NCBI GenBank assembly: GCA_965662735.1
Contig: CBFIIU010000007.1
Span: forward strand, 30,558-94,557
From: JAYODZ01 sp965662735
GTDB taxonomy: Bacteria > Pseudomonadota > Alphaproteobacteria > RS24
Length of the DNA stretch: 64,000 nt
Direction: 5' to 3'
Shown here one piece after another: positions 17,687 to 25,507 of this stretch (position 1 is the stretch's first letter; every line of letters begins with the position of its first letter). A program made the translations under genes and the position numbers. The notes beneath the pieces were generated by a model. It was given only the letters and a program-made list of their open reading frames with translations. It was not told the DNA's origin and searched no databases.

Positions 17687-19021
17687 ATGGCGCAGGCAAA
17701 GCTTAAACTCACCTTTTGTTTTACGGCTTTGTTGACGTGTCTCCTCGTTTTTTCTGTGAACGCGCGCGCCGGATTTATTCGCGATGCTGAGGTGGAACGC
17801 CTCCTATGGGACTATACAAACCCCTTGGTCGGCGCGGCGGGCCTCAACCGTAATAGCCTTCAAATTGGGGTCATTTCCGATCCGCGTATCAATGCGTTTG
17901 TCGCTGGCGGACAGAATATTTTCTTTCATACAGGGCTAATCACCGAGGCCGAAGAACCGAATATGGTGATCGGCGTTATTGCGCATGAGTTGGGCCATAT
18001 CACAGGGGGACATTTAGCCCGGTCCGGCGAAGCCATGGCGCGCGCCTCCCGCCCTGCTTTAATCGCAACGATTTTAGGGCTCGGATCCTTACTGGGCGGG
18101 GCGCCCGATCTGGGCATGGCCTTGATCACAGGCGGACAACAATTATCGCTCGCGAGCTATCTCACCTATAGCCGCGCGCAAGAGGCCAGCGCCGACCAAA
18201 CGGCACTGCGCCTGCTCGACGCCACACAGCAATCAGCCCGTGGTATCATTGACCTGATGAACAGCTTGGCCGATCAAGAAATATTGAGTGAAGCCAGCCA
18301 AGACCCTTTCATGCGCTCCCACCCAATGTCGCGCGACCGTGTGCACGCGTATGAGGCAAGCGCCAAAAAATCGCCTTACTTTTACACGCGCGACCCAGCC
18401 GAGCTGCAATTTCGCCATGATATGGTTAAGGGAAAACTGGACGGGTTTATCAACCACCCGCAATCCGTTTTGCGCGCTCGAAAATCTGACAGCGCCCCCG
18501 ATCGGTATGCGCGCGCGATTGCCCTGCACCGCCTCGCCCAACGCGAAGAATCGATTGCTTTGATTGACGGATTGCTTGCCGATTTTCCGGAAAATCCATG
18601 GCTGTGGGAATTGCGCGGGCAAGTATTATATGAAAGTGGGCTGGTTGAAGAAGCCATCCCCTCCTACCGGAAAAGCTTGGTTTATGCGCCGCGCGAACCC
18701 TTATTAATGATTGGACTCGCGGCATCGCTGATGGCCACGGATCAAAACACATCGACACCGCGCTATAATGAAGAGGTGATTACTCTCCTGCGCGACACAC
18801 TGCGTATCGAGACCGATAACGTGCCAGCCTATATGCAATTAAGCAAAGCCTATGGGCAATCCGGCGACATTGGTTTGGCCGAATGGGCTGTCGCCGAATA
18901 TTATGCCCTTCGTGGCGACCGGAGCGCTGTTCAACACGCACAAAAAGCCATTAAGCTGTTAAAACCTGGACAGAGCGAGCGACTGCGAGCGCTCGATATT
19001 GCCAACTCTGATTTTCGTTAA
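17687..19021 (+). CDS. M48 family metalloprotease with TPR repeats (BepA-like)
   Basis: Periplasmic zinc protease thought, from BepA/YfgC, to survey assembly of outer-membrane proteins. 444 residues; ATG 17687 follows GAGGAG eight bases upstream. A signal peptide covers about residues 1-28 (FCFTALLTCLLVFSVNARAG). The M48 active site is His100-Glu-Leu-Gly-His104 (IAHELGHITGGH) and the third ligand region is SRAQEASADQTAL. A TPR-like helical part follows (about 290-440; RALALHRLAQ-type and ELRGQVLYESGLVEEAIPSY segments). The DsbA-like gene follows after 37 bp, so both may be co-transcribed for envelope quality control. The 172 bp before it hold no clear terminator. Confidence 0.93.
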   Translation: MAQAKLKLTFCFTALLTCLLVFSVNARAGFIRDAEVERLLWDYTNPLVGAAGLNRNSLQIGVISDPRINAFVAGGQNIFFHTGLITEAEEPNMVIGVIAHELGHITGGHLARSGEAMARASRPALIATILGLGSLLGGAPDLGMALITGGQQLSLASYLTYSRAQEASADQTALRLLDATQQSARGIIDLMNSLADQEILSEASQDPFMRSHPMSRDRVHAYEASAKKSPYFYTRDPAELQFRHDMVKGKLDGFINHPQSVLRARKSDSAPDRYARAIALHRLAQREESIALIDGLLADFPENPWLWELRGQVLYESGLVEEAIPSYRKSLVYAPREPLLMIGLAASLMATDQNTSTPRYNEEVITLLRDTLRIETDNVPAYMQLSKAYGQSGDIGLAEWAVAEYYALRGDRSAVQHAQKAIKLLKPGQSERLRALDIANSDFR

Positions 19022-19058
19022 GTTTAATTTTCGATAACCTCAAAAGGAAACAAGAGAT

Positions 19059-19784
19059 ATGAAACTGTTGCGTTATTTGATGATGAGCATCTTTACCGTC
19101 GTTGCGGGCCTCACTCCCGTGGCGGCGCAAAGCCTGACCAAAGATCAGCGCTCTGAAGTCAATCAAATGATTGCGGACTATCTCAAAAATAATCCTGAAG
19201 CATTGGCCGCTGCCCTCGATAATATGCAAGATTATTATCGCAATCAGGCGCAACAACTCGAAACGCGCGCAATCGCAGATAATCGCGATCAAATTATTTC
19301 AGATCCGCGTGATCCGCGTTTTGGGCCCGCCAATGCGCCAAATGTGATTGTTGAATTTTTCGATTATAATTGCGGCTACTGCAAGCGAAACTACACGGCC
19401 ATTCAAGAACTGATGAATAGCCGAAAAGATGTTTTATTTATTTTCAAAGAGCTTCCCATATTGTCGCCCACCTCAGAAAAGGCGGCGCGCATGGCGCTCA
19501 GTATCGACAATCAGGATGATTATCAGCGTTTTCATGCGGCTTTGATGAAAAACGCAGGAACACTCGACGCCGCCGCATTGTCATCCATTACCGTTTCTCT
19601 GGGCTTAGACGAGAAGAAGTTATCGACGCTCGCTAAACGCGCCAGCATTACCGATCATTTAGAAGACACGAAGAAACTCGCGAGCACCCTTGGCATTTCA
19701 GGCACACCGAGTTTTTATATAAACGGCAAAATCTATAAGGGCTTGCAATCAGCAGAAGACCTTAAAGCCATTCTCGCTCAGTAA
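19059..19784 (+). CDS. DsbA-family thiol oxidoreductase
   Basis: Exported thioredoxin-fold protein for disulfide formation or isomerisation in the periplasm. 241 residues with signal peptide MKLLRYLMMSIFTVVAGLTPVAAQ cut by about residue 24. A helical N-terminal part (about 25-75, LKNNPEALAAALDNMQ) resembles the dimerisation arm of the Com1/ScsC-type DsbA group. The active site is Cys105-Gly-Tyr-Cys108 in FDYNCGYCKRN, and the cis-proline loop is GISGTPSFYING. The start has AAAGGAA upstream. It converges with thiG, with only ten bases between the stops. Confidence 0.92.
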   Translation: MKLLRYLMMSIFTVVAGLTPVAAQSLTKDQRSEVNQMIADYLKNNPEALAAALDNMQDYYRNQAQQLETRAIADNRDQIISDPRDPRFGPANAPNVIVEFFDYNCGYCKRNYTAIQELMNSRKDVLFIFKELPILSPTSEKAARMALSIDNQDDYQRFHAALMKNAGTLDAAALSSITVSLGLDEKKLSTLAKRASITDHLEDTKKLASTLGISGTPSFYINGKIYKGLQSAEDLKAILAQ

Positions 19785-19794
19785 AGCGGCACTG

Positions 19795-20592
19795 CTAAAT
19801 CAGCCCTGCCAAAGGTGAACTGGGATCGGCATAAAGTCGTTTGGGCATGCGCCCGGCCAAATAGGCTTCTCGGCCAGCAATGACCGCATGGCGCATGGCG
19901 CGGGCCATGCGAATGGGGTCTTTTGCCGCCGCAATGGCCGTGTTCATCAAGACACCATCACAGCCGAGCTCCATCGCAATGGCGGCATCCGAAGCTGTTC
20001 CGACCCCCGCATCCACCAGCACCGGCACCGATGCTTGCTCAATAATCAGCCGAATATTAATCGGGTTTTGAATGCCCAAACCAGAGCCGATCGGCGCCGC
20101 CAATGGCATAATCGCGCAACAGCCAATCTCCTCGAGACGTTTTGCCAAAATGGGGTCGTCGCTACAATACACCATCACGTCGAAACCATCTTTGATTAAC
20201 AGCTCAGCGGCGCGCAAGGTTTCGGGCATGTTGGGATAGAGCGTTTTTTCATCTCCCAAAACTTCGAGCTTCACAAGCGACCACCCACCCGCCTCACGCG
20301 CGAGCCGCAATGTGCGAACAGCGTCTTCGCCCGTGAAACATCCGGCCGTGTTTGGCAAATAGGTGTATTTTTTTTGATCGAGATAATCCGCCAGCATCGG
20401 GGCCTTGGGGTCACTTAAATTGACCCTTCTGACAGCAACCGTCACGATTTCCGCGCCTGCCGCTTCGGCGGCGTCGGCGTTTTGCTGGTAATCGACATAT
20501 TTGCCTGTTCCCACGATCAAGCGCGATGAAAAGCGTCGCCCGGCAATTTCCCAACTATCCTCAGCTCCAACCTCAGCACTATCCCCAGACAC
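19795..20592 (-). CDS. thiG: Thiazole synthase
   Basis: Forms the thiazole ring of thiamin from deoxyxylulose phosphate, dehydroglycine and sulfur carried by ThiS. 265 residues from GTG 20592, chosen because a perfect GGAGGAGG lies seven bases upstream and the family starts just before SWEIAGRRFSSRLIVGTGKY. Motifs include the Schiff-base Lys in LVKLEVLGDEKTLYP and the phosphate-binding region PVLVDAGVGTASDAA and CDGVLMNTAIA. A longer in-frame start 19 codons upstream lies inside thiS and is less likely. The gene starts two bases after the thiS stop. No thiamin riboswitch was seen before the pair. Confidence 0.96.
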   Translation of the reverse strand: MSGDSAEVGAEDSWEIAGRRFSSRLIVGTGKYVDYQQNADAAEAAGAEIVTVAVRRVNLSDPKAPMLADYLDQKKYTYLPNTAGCFTGEDAVRTLRLAREAGGWSLVKLEVLGDEKTLYPNMPETLRAAELLIKDGFDVMVYCSDDPILAKRLEEIGCCAIMPLAAPIGSGLGIQNPINIRLIIEQASVPVLVDAGVGTASDAAIAMELGCDGVLMNTAIAAAKDPIRMARAMRHAVIAGREAYLAGRMPKRLYADPSSPLAGLI

Positions 20593-20594
20593 CG

Positions 20595-20801
20595 TTAACC
20601 TCCTCCAATAAAATGGATAATCTCCAACCGATCTCCGTGTCGGAGCCATGTTTGATCGAAGAGAGAGCGCGGCACAATTTCCAGATTACGCTCAACCGCG
20701 ATCTTCTCGCGCGGCACGCCCAAATGCTCAAGCATCGCATGCACGGTTAATTCCTGATCAAATGTCTGGCTTTCGCCGTTAATTTGGATAGAAATTGACA
20801 T
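20595..20801 (-). CDS. thiS: Sulfur carrier protein ThiS
   Basis: Small ubiquitin-fold protein whose C-terminal glycine becomes the thiocarboxylate that donates sulfur to ThiG. 68 residues (MSISIQINGESQTFDQ...), the usual length. It ends HFIGGG, with the needed Gly-Gly end. Those glycine codons (GGA GGA GGT) also form the ribosome binding site of thiG, so the two genes are probably translationally coupled. thiO, thiE and thiF, which often adjoin, are not in the window. It diverges from aroQ. Confidence 0.95.
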   Translation of the reverse strand: MSISIQINGESQTFDQELTVHAMLEHLGVPREKIAVERNLEIVPRSLFDQTWLRHGDRLEIIHFIGGG

Positions 20802-20945
20802 TAAGAAACCTCGCTCCGTTCCTTTACTAGTATCAATCGGGAGCCACGCTCAAGCCTTTTTCTGCCCTTATTTCCTTGCTTTAGCGAAAAAACTCGGTTA
20901 CCCACATAAAAAGTGTTACTCGACGCAAGAGAGCTACCGCACGCT

Positions 20946-21392
20946 ATGACGCGATCCGTTCACATCGTTAACGGCCCAAACCTCAATCTGCTAGGTCAGC
21001 GGGAACCGCATATTTACGGTCACGAAACGCTAAACGACATTCATTCTGCCTGCATCACTCGGGCTTCCGAGTTAGGGCTTGAGCTGGTCTTTGAGCAAAG
21101 CAATGACGAGGGTCGTCTGGTCGACCTCGTTCAAGCGGCGGGCGCCCAAGGTCTTGGCCTCATCCTTAATGCCGGCGCCTACACCCACACCTCCATCGCC
21201 CTCATGGACGCGCTGAAATCGCTGTCCTGTCCGATTATCGAGGTTCATATATCCAACATTTTCGCGCGCGAGAGCTTCCGCCATCATTCCTACATATCGC
21301 CCGTCGCCACCGGCGTATTATGTGGTTTTGGCTCCCGCGGCTACATCATGGCGCTCGATGCAATCCATGCACTGACTGAAAAGGGGGAATAA
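20946..21392 (+). CDS. aroQ: 3-dehydroquinate dehydratase, type II
   Basis: Dehydrates 3-dehydroquinate to 3-dehydroshikimate in the shikimate pathway. 148 residues from ATG 20946 (MTRSVHIVNGPNLNLLGQRE), the usual size for the dodecameric type II enzyme. Motifs are NGPNLNLLG, the catalytic loop Arg/Tyr in REPHIYG, LNAGAYTHTSIA, and the catalytic His in EVHISNIFARE. An upstream in-frame start 11 codons earlier has no support from the family. It directly abuts accB (the ATG follows the stop with no gap), the usual aroQ-accB-accC order in alphaproteobacteria. Confidence 0.96.
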   Translation: MTRSVHIVNGPNLNLLGQREPHIYGHETLNDIHSACITRASELGLELVFEQSNDEGRLVDLVQAAGAQGLGLILNAGAYTHTSIALMDALKSLSCPIIEVHISNIFARESFRHHSYISPVATGVLCGFGSRGYIMALDAIHALTEKGE

Positions 21393-21869
21393 ATGGCAAG
21401 ATCAACCGATAGCAGAACCATTCGGGAACTCGCTGATATTCTAAACGAGACAAATCTCTCCGAGATTGAGATTGAAAAAGAAGGGCTTCGCATTCGCGTT
21501 GCCCGCATTGCTGGCGGCATCCCTCAAATCACTTATGCCACAAGCGGTCCCGCGCCAGCCCTTGCCGCGGCGCCCAGCCCTGGCGCAGCCGCGCCCGAGG
21601 CCCCCGCGGCTTCAGAAGCTGCTCAAGCTGCAGCGGGCAAGCCCGTCAAAGCGCCCATGGTCGGCACCATTTATCTCGCGCCCGATCCCAATTCCGCTCC
21701 TTTCATCAAAGTCGGGGACACAGTGTCGGCCGGTCAGACGCTATTCATCATTGAAGCCATGAAGACAATGAACCCCGTCACAGCTACGCATGGAGGCACG
21801 GTGAGCGCCATCCTCGTCACCGATGGACAACCCGTCGAATTTGACGAAGTGCTGACGTTGATCGACTAA
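21393..21869 (+). CDS. accB: Biotin carboxyl carrier protein of acetyl-CoA carboxylase
   Basis: Carries carboxyl-biotin for malonyl-CoA formation, the first step of fatty-acid synthesis. 158 residues. The N-terminal part (about 1-45) is followed by an Ala/Pro-rich linker (about 50-85) and a biotinyl domain (about 86-158) with biotin Lys124 in IIEAMKTMN; the common form is EAMKMMN. It is two bases upstream of accC, with which it functions. Confidence 0.96.
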   Translation: MARSTDSRTIRELADILNETNLSEIEIEKEGLRIRVARIAGGIPQITYATSGPAPALAAAPSPGAAAPEAPAASEAAQAAAGKPVKAPMVGTIYLAPDPNSAPFIKVGDTVSAGQTLFIIEAMKTMNPVTATHGGTVSAILVTDGQPVEFDEVLTLID

Positions 21870-21871
21870 AC

Positions 21872-23221
21872 ATGATTAAACGAATTTTAATTGCCAATCG
21901 TGGCGAAATTGCCCTTCGCGTTATTCGCGCCTGTCGGGAAATGGGCATTGAGAGTGTTGCCATTCACTCCACAGTCGATGCCAATGCTATGCATGTTCGC
22001 CTCGCAGATCATAGCGTATGCGTGGGGCCCGCTGCCTCTGCACAAAGCTATTTGAGCATTCCCGCGATTATCGCCGCGTGCGAAATCACGCAAGCGGATG
22101 CGGTCCATCCCGGTTACGGCTTTTTGTCCGAGAATGCAAAATTTGCCGACATACTTGACGCACATGGCATTACCTTTATCGGACCAACGGCCGAGCATAT
22201 TCGGGTCATGGGTGATAAAATTGCCGCCAAGGATACAGCCATTCGACTAGGCATTCCCGTCGTGCCCGGCTCGGATGGGGCGGTCAACTCGGTCGATGAA
22301 GCTAAACGCGTTGCCCATGAAATGGGCTATCCCGTCTTAATTAAAGCCGCCTCTGGCGGCGGCGGGCGCGGTATGAAAATTGCGCTGAATTCAGCAGGCA
22401 TTAAAGAGGCCTATGAAACAGCGCGTTCAGAGGCGCGTTCAGCCTTTGGCGATGACGCCGTCTATATTGAGAAATATCTCGAAAAGCCGCGCCATATTGA
22501 AATTCAGGTTGTTTGCGACACCCATGGCAATGCAGTTCACTTAGGTGAGCGCGACTGCTCGCTGCAACGCCGCCATCAAAAAGTACTTGAAGAGGCCCCC
22601 TCGAGTGTCCTTTCCGCCACCCAACGTGCCGAGATTGGCGATATTGTCGTGAAGGCCATGAAGGGTCTTGGCTATCGCGGTGTGGGTACGATTGAGTTCC
22701 TCTACGAAAATAATGAGTTTTATTTCATTGAAATGAACACACGCCTGCAAGTCGAGCATCCCGTTACCGAGATGATCACTGGCATTGATTTGGTGCAAGA
22801 ACAAATCAAAATTGCCGATGGGCACGCCTTAAGCTTCACGCAAGACGACATCCAAATTTCAGGTCATGCCATTGAATGCCGCATCAATGCCGAAAACGCT
22901 CAGACATTTCGTCCCTCGCCCGGCACTATTACAACCTATCACCCGCCTGGCGGATTGGGCGCGCGGATCGACAGTGCTGTGTATTCGGGCTATGCCATCC
23001 CACCCTATTACGACAGTTTAATCGGGAAACTTATCGTGCACGGCGCCGATCGCGAGCAATGCCTGCGGCGCCTCGATCGTTGCCTCGATGAATTTGTTGT
23101 CGATGGGGTCGAAACCACACTTCCCTTATTTAAACGACTGATTGAAAACGACGCGTTCCGCGCCGCTGATTATGATATTCACTGGCTCGAGCATTTCCTT
23201 GAGGATGGGAGCACCGAGTAA
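21872..23221 (+). CDS. accC: Biotin carboxylase subunit of acetyl-CoA carboxylase
   Basis: ATP-grasp enzyme that carboxylates the biotin of AccB with bicarbonate. 449 residues, the standard length. The N-terminal domain begins MIKRILIANRGEIALRVIRA; the ATP-binding glycine loop is KAASGGGGRGMK, the metal/ATP site lies in EFLYENNEFYFIEMNTR, and LQVEHPVTEMITGIDLV is the carboxylase signature. It follows accB by two bases and is followed by aat after three bases, so aroQ-accB-accC-aat is very likely one operon. Confidence 0.97.
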   Translation: MIKRILIANRGEIALRVIRACREMGIESVAIHSTVDANAMHVRLADHSVCVGPAASAQSYLSIPAIIAACEITQADAVHPGYGFLSENAKFADILDAHGITFIGPTAEHIRVMGDKIAAKDTAIRLGIPVVPGSDGAVNSVDEAKRVAHEMGYPVLIKAASGGGGRGMKIALNSAGIKEAYETARSEARSAFGDDAVYIEKYLEKPRHIEIQVVCDTHGNAVHLGERDCSLQRRHQKVLEEAPSSVLSATQRAEIGDIVVKAMKGLGYRGVGTIEFLYENNEFYFIEMNTRLQVEHPVTEMITGIDLVQEQIKIADGHALSFTQDDIQISGHAIECRINAENAQTFRPSPGTITTYHPPGGLGARIDSAVYSGYAIPPYYDSLIGKLIVHGADREQCLRRLDRCLDEFVVDGVETTLPLFKRLIENDAFRAADYDIHWLEHFLEDGSTE

Positions 23222-23224
23222 GCC

Positions 23225-23887
23225 TTGGGTGCACCGCCTTACGCCCTCAATCCGATCGATTTGCTCGCCGCCTATGCCAGCGGCATTTTTCCGATGGCCG
23301 AGTCCGTCAAGGATGATGAGGTTTTTTGGGTCGATCCCGATTATCGCGGCATTCTTCCCCTCCACGCGTTTCATCTCCCACGGCGCCTAAAGCGTCGACT
23401 ACGTCAAAAACCTTTTCGCGTAACTATTAATTCTGATTTTGAGGGCACTATGCGCGCCTGCCAAGCCCCCACGGCCAACCGGCCTGAGAGCTGGATTAAT
23501 GAGACAATTCTGCACGCCTATACCGAGCTGCACATGATGGGGCACGCTCATAGCATTGAATGCTATCAAGACGAGGAGTTGGTGGGGGGCCTCTATGGCG
23601 TCAGTTTAGCGGGCGCTTTTTTTGGGGAGAGCATGTTCTCCCGCGCGACCGATGCGAGCAAAATTGCCCTTACATATTTAGTCGCGCGCCTGAAGCATGG
23701 AGGATTTTCATTGCTCGACTGCCAGTTTAAAACCGACCATCTGGCCCAATTTGGTGTCGTTGAAGTGCCGCGCGGGCGCTATCACACCGGTTTACAAACA
23801 GCGCTCGAAAAGCCTGGAAATATTTATTCGCTTCCCGAATATATATCGCCAGAGGAAGTTCTGCAGATTATTGGCCAGACATCGTGA
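23225..23887 (+). CDS. aat: Leucyl/phenylalanyl-tRNA-protein transferase
   Basis: Adds Leu or Phe from aminoacyl-tRNA to proteins with N-terminal Arg or Lys, marking them for ClpS/ClpAP degradation. 220 residues; the start appears to be TTG 23225, three bases after the accC stop. Family motifs are LLAAYASGIFPMAE, VFWVDPDYRGILP, the long block around HSIECYQDEELVGGLYGV, AFFGESMFSR, and LLDCQFKTDHLAQFG. Its 3' end overlaps the convergent DUF2155 gene by 64 bp. Confidence 0.95.
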   Translation: MGAPPYALNPIDLLAAYASGIFPMAESVKDDEVFWVDPDYRGILPLHAFHLPRRLKRRLRQKPFRVTINSDFEGTMRACQAPTANRPESWINETILHAYTELHMMGHAHSIECYQDEELVGGLYGVSLAGAFFGESMFSRATDASKIALTYLVARLKHGGFSLLDCQFKTDHLAQFGVVEVPRGRYHTGLQTALEKPGNIYSLPEYISPEEVLQIIGQTS

Positions 23888-24516
23888 ATGGGATGCTCGA
23901 GCGCATGCATGCCAGGGCTTGACGCAAACATCCATCCTGTAAATAAACGGCGGGAGACCCCATCGCGCTCTTCATCAATTTCAAGAAAGGCGCTGGTCTC
24001 GGGAGGCGCTTCGGGCGGAGCCGTCTTGCAGCTTCGCATCGTCAAGGTGAGGCGTCCCAGTTTAATAGGCTCATTGATCGGCAAGCGAATAATACCTGTT
24101 CGCGCCGTCACCTTATCCAGGGTTTTAAATGTACCAATCAGATCGAGCGGAATGGCACTGAGGCCATCGGGCCGATCCACTTGAAGCACTGGCACATTGA
24201 TCACGGAAGACGGATCATCTTGGGTCGGCGCCGTCAAATCCGGCAGGACATTCGGTGCTGTATTTGGTGACGCTGAGGGGAAACCAGTGCGTCCTTGGCC
24301 CAAGAGCGGCGGAGCCTGCGGCTGATCCAAGAGCGGCGGAGCCTGCGGCTGGTCCAAGAGCGGTGGAGCCTCTTGCGCCGCGAGGGGCTCGGCCCACAGA
24401 GCCGCCAATGCTATGGCGAAACTCAGGACCCGCAAATGGGCTCCACGCCTGAAGGCCCGACCGCCGCGTGAAGAAACCCGGTCGATGCCCCCGTCAGCTT
24501 TATTCCGACGCATCAC
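23824..24516 (-). CDS. DUF2155 domain-containing exported protein
   Basis: 230 residues. A long basic N-terminal region precedes a signal segment (about 30-47, LSFAIALAALWAEPLAAQ). Next comes a Pro-rich tandem repeat (APPLLDQPQ twice plus APPLLGQ), then the C-terminal DUF2155 domain (about 120-225) with LDKVTARTG, LTMRSCKTAPPEAPPETSAF and FTGWMFASSPGMHALEHP. The family is widespread in alphaproteobacteria and its function is unknown. The start (GTG 24516, or ATG 24513) overlaps the mlaD end by about 17 bp, suggesting coupling. The stop lies inside the aat coding region on the other strand. Confidence 0.85.
   Translation of the reverse strand: MMRRNKADGGIDRVSSRGGRAFRRGAHLRVLSFAIALAALWAEPLAAQEAPPLLDQPQAPPLLDQPQAPPLLGQGRTGFPSASPNTAPNVLPDLTAPTQDDPSSVINVPVLQVDRPDGLSAIPLDLIGTFKTLDKVTARTGIIRLPINEPIKLGRLTLTMRSCKTAPPEAPPETSAFLEIDEERDGVSRRLFTGWMFASSPGMHALEHPIHDVWPIICRTSSGDIYSGSE
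24295..24375 (-). repeat. 27-bp tandem repeat coding a Pro-rich 9-residue unit
   Basis: Units start at 24301, 24328 and 24355 (plus-strand view) and are 27 bases long, the last one partial. They encode APPLLDQPQ, APPLLDQPQ and APPLLGQ just after the signal peptide of the DUF2155 protein. The high identity of the copies suggests recent expansion by slippage. Confidence 0.85.
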
Positions 24517-24952
24517 CAGCGCTAAACATGGCCTGACTGATCAAGCTGATCAAATCGACCGAGCCTTGAGTATATAAAATTTCTCCGCCTTCTTCGAGGG
24601 ACAAGTCGCTCCCGCCTGGCACGAGCGAAATATAGTTGCCCCCAAGCAGACCCTCGCTAGTAATTTTAGCACTGGTGTCATCGGGCAGCTTCAATGCCGA
24701 GTCGATTGCCATAGAGACCTTAGCGCTAAATGTATCGGGATCTAACGCCAAAGACATGACCGTTCCCACTTTTACACCTGAGAGACGTACATCACTGCCC
24801 ACGGTCAGCCCATCAACGCGATCAAAAGCAGCGCTGACACGCAATTGGTCATCGCTATCCCCTTCGGTCACGGAATAGCCATAAACCAAGAAAGTGATGG
24901 CAATGACCAACACAATAGCGCCAACGAGGGTCTCTACTAGATTTTCTCTCAT
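24500..24952 (-). CDS. mlaD: MlaD-type substrate-binding protein (MCE domain)
   Basis: Inner-membrane-anchored periplasmic lipid-binding subunit of the Mla phospholipid transporter. 150 residues. One membrane helix (about 8-27, LVGAIVLVIAITFLVYGYSV) is followed by an MCE domain (about 38-115) with VDGLTVGSDVRLSGVKVGTV and ITSEGLLGGNYISL. The likely partners mlaE and mlaF lie about 28 kb away (52590-54128), so the system is split between two loci. It lies between the NDUFA12-like and DUF2155 genes, a conserved alphaproteobacterial cluster. Confidence 0.93.
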   Translation of the reverse strand: MRENLVETLVGAIVLVIAITFLVYGYSVTEGDSDDQLRVSAAFDRVDGLTVGSDVRLSGVKVGTVMSLALDPDTFSAKVSMAIDSALKLPDDTSAKITSEGLLGGNYISLVPGGSDLSLEEGGEILYTQGSVDLISLISQAMFSAGDASE

Positions 24953-24967
24953 ATCATTGATCCGAGT

Positions 24968-25348
24968 TTATTCTGGCCGCCAGGCATCATAGCCATCAGG
25001 ATATTGAACCGCTTCATCATGGCCACGAGGCCGATGCGCGGATGACGTGCCTGTTGGATTGATTTGATGCGGCTTGAACCATTTACGCCCCGCTTCGCCA
25101 GAGGGCGGCAGGTCAACGGTATAGTGCAACCAACCATGCCATTCGGCTGGCACACGGCTCGCTTCGACATCGCCATTATACACAACCCAGCGACGCGGCT
25201 TGCCATTTATGCTGCGCCCAGCCTTATCCTCGAAATAACGATTACCTTGCTGATCCTCACCAACCACACGGCCCCGCAAAACCGTATGTAACCAAACACC
25301 CAGGGTTTGGCTGTGCCACCAGGTAAATACCATTTTCAGAAAATTCAT
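24968..25348 (-). CDS. NDUFA12-like NADH:ubiquinone oxidoreductase accessory protein
   Basis: 126 residues from ATG 25348 (MNFLKMVFTWWHSQTLGVWL); an ATG four codons upstream is possible, but GGGG six bases before 25348 favours the shorter form. Family blocks are GEDQQGNRYFED, RRWVVYNGDVEASRVPAEWHG, and the C-terminal PDGYDAWRPE. This is the bacterial counterpart of the mitochondrial complex I subunit NDUFA12, found mainly in alphaproteobacteria, and probably associates with NADH dehydrogenase at the membrane. It is the first gene of the set with mlaD (15 bp downstream) and DUF2155. Confidence 0.92.
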   Translation of the reverse strand: MNFLKMVFTWWHSQTLGVWLHTVLRGRVVGEDQQGNRYFEDKAGRSINGKPRRWVVYNGDVEASRVPAEWHGWLHYTVDLPPSGEAGRKWFKPHQINPTGTSSAHRPRGHDEAVQYPDGYDAWRPE

Positions 25349-25507
25349 TGACGTCCCCATTTGGTCATCATGTTACTTATTTCAGCCAGTATCGCACTGG
25401 TTTCGTGTCGCGTCTAGATATTGCGTCCTGCCAGGTGCACAGATGTTGCGCACCAAGCGTTCTTTAATCGCGCTCAGCGCGCATTTCTCCGCTTAAGAAC
25501 CAAGCGC

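Noticed and set aside
20802..20945. Possible thiamin (TPP) riboswitch before thiS
   Set aside because: The conserved CTGAGA and the second conserved helix of the TPP element are not present on the minus strand; nothing beyond a plain leader is seen.
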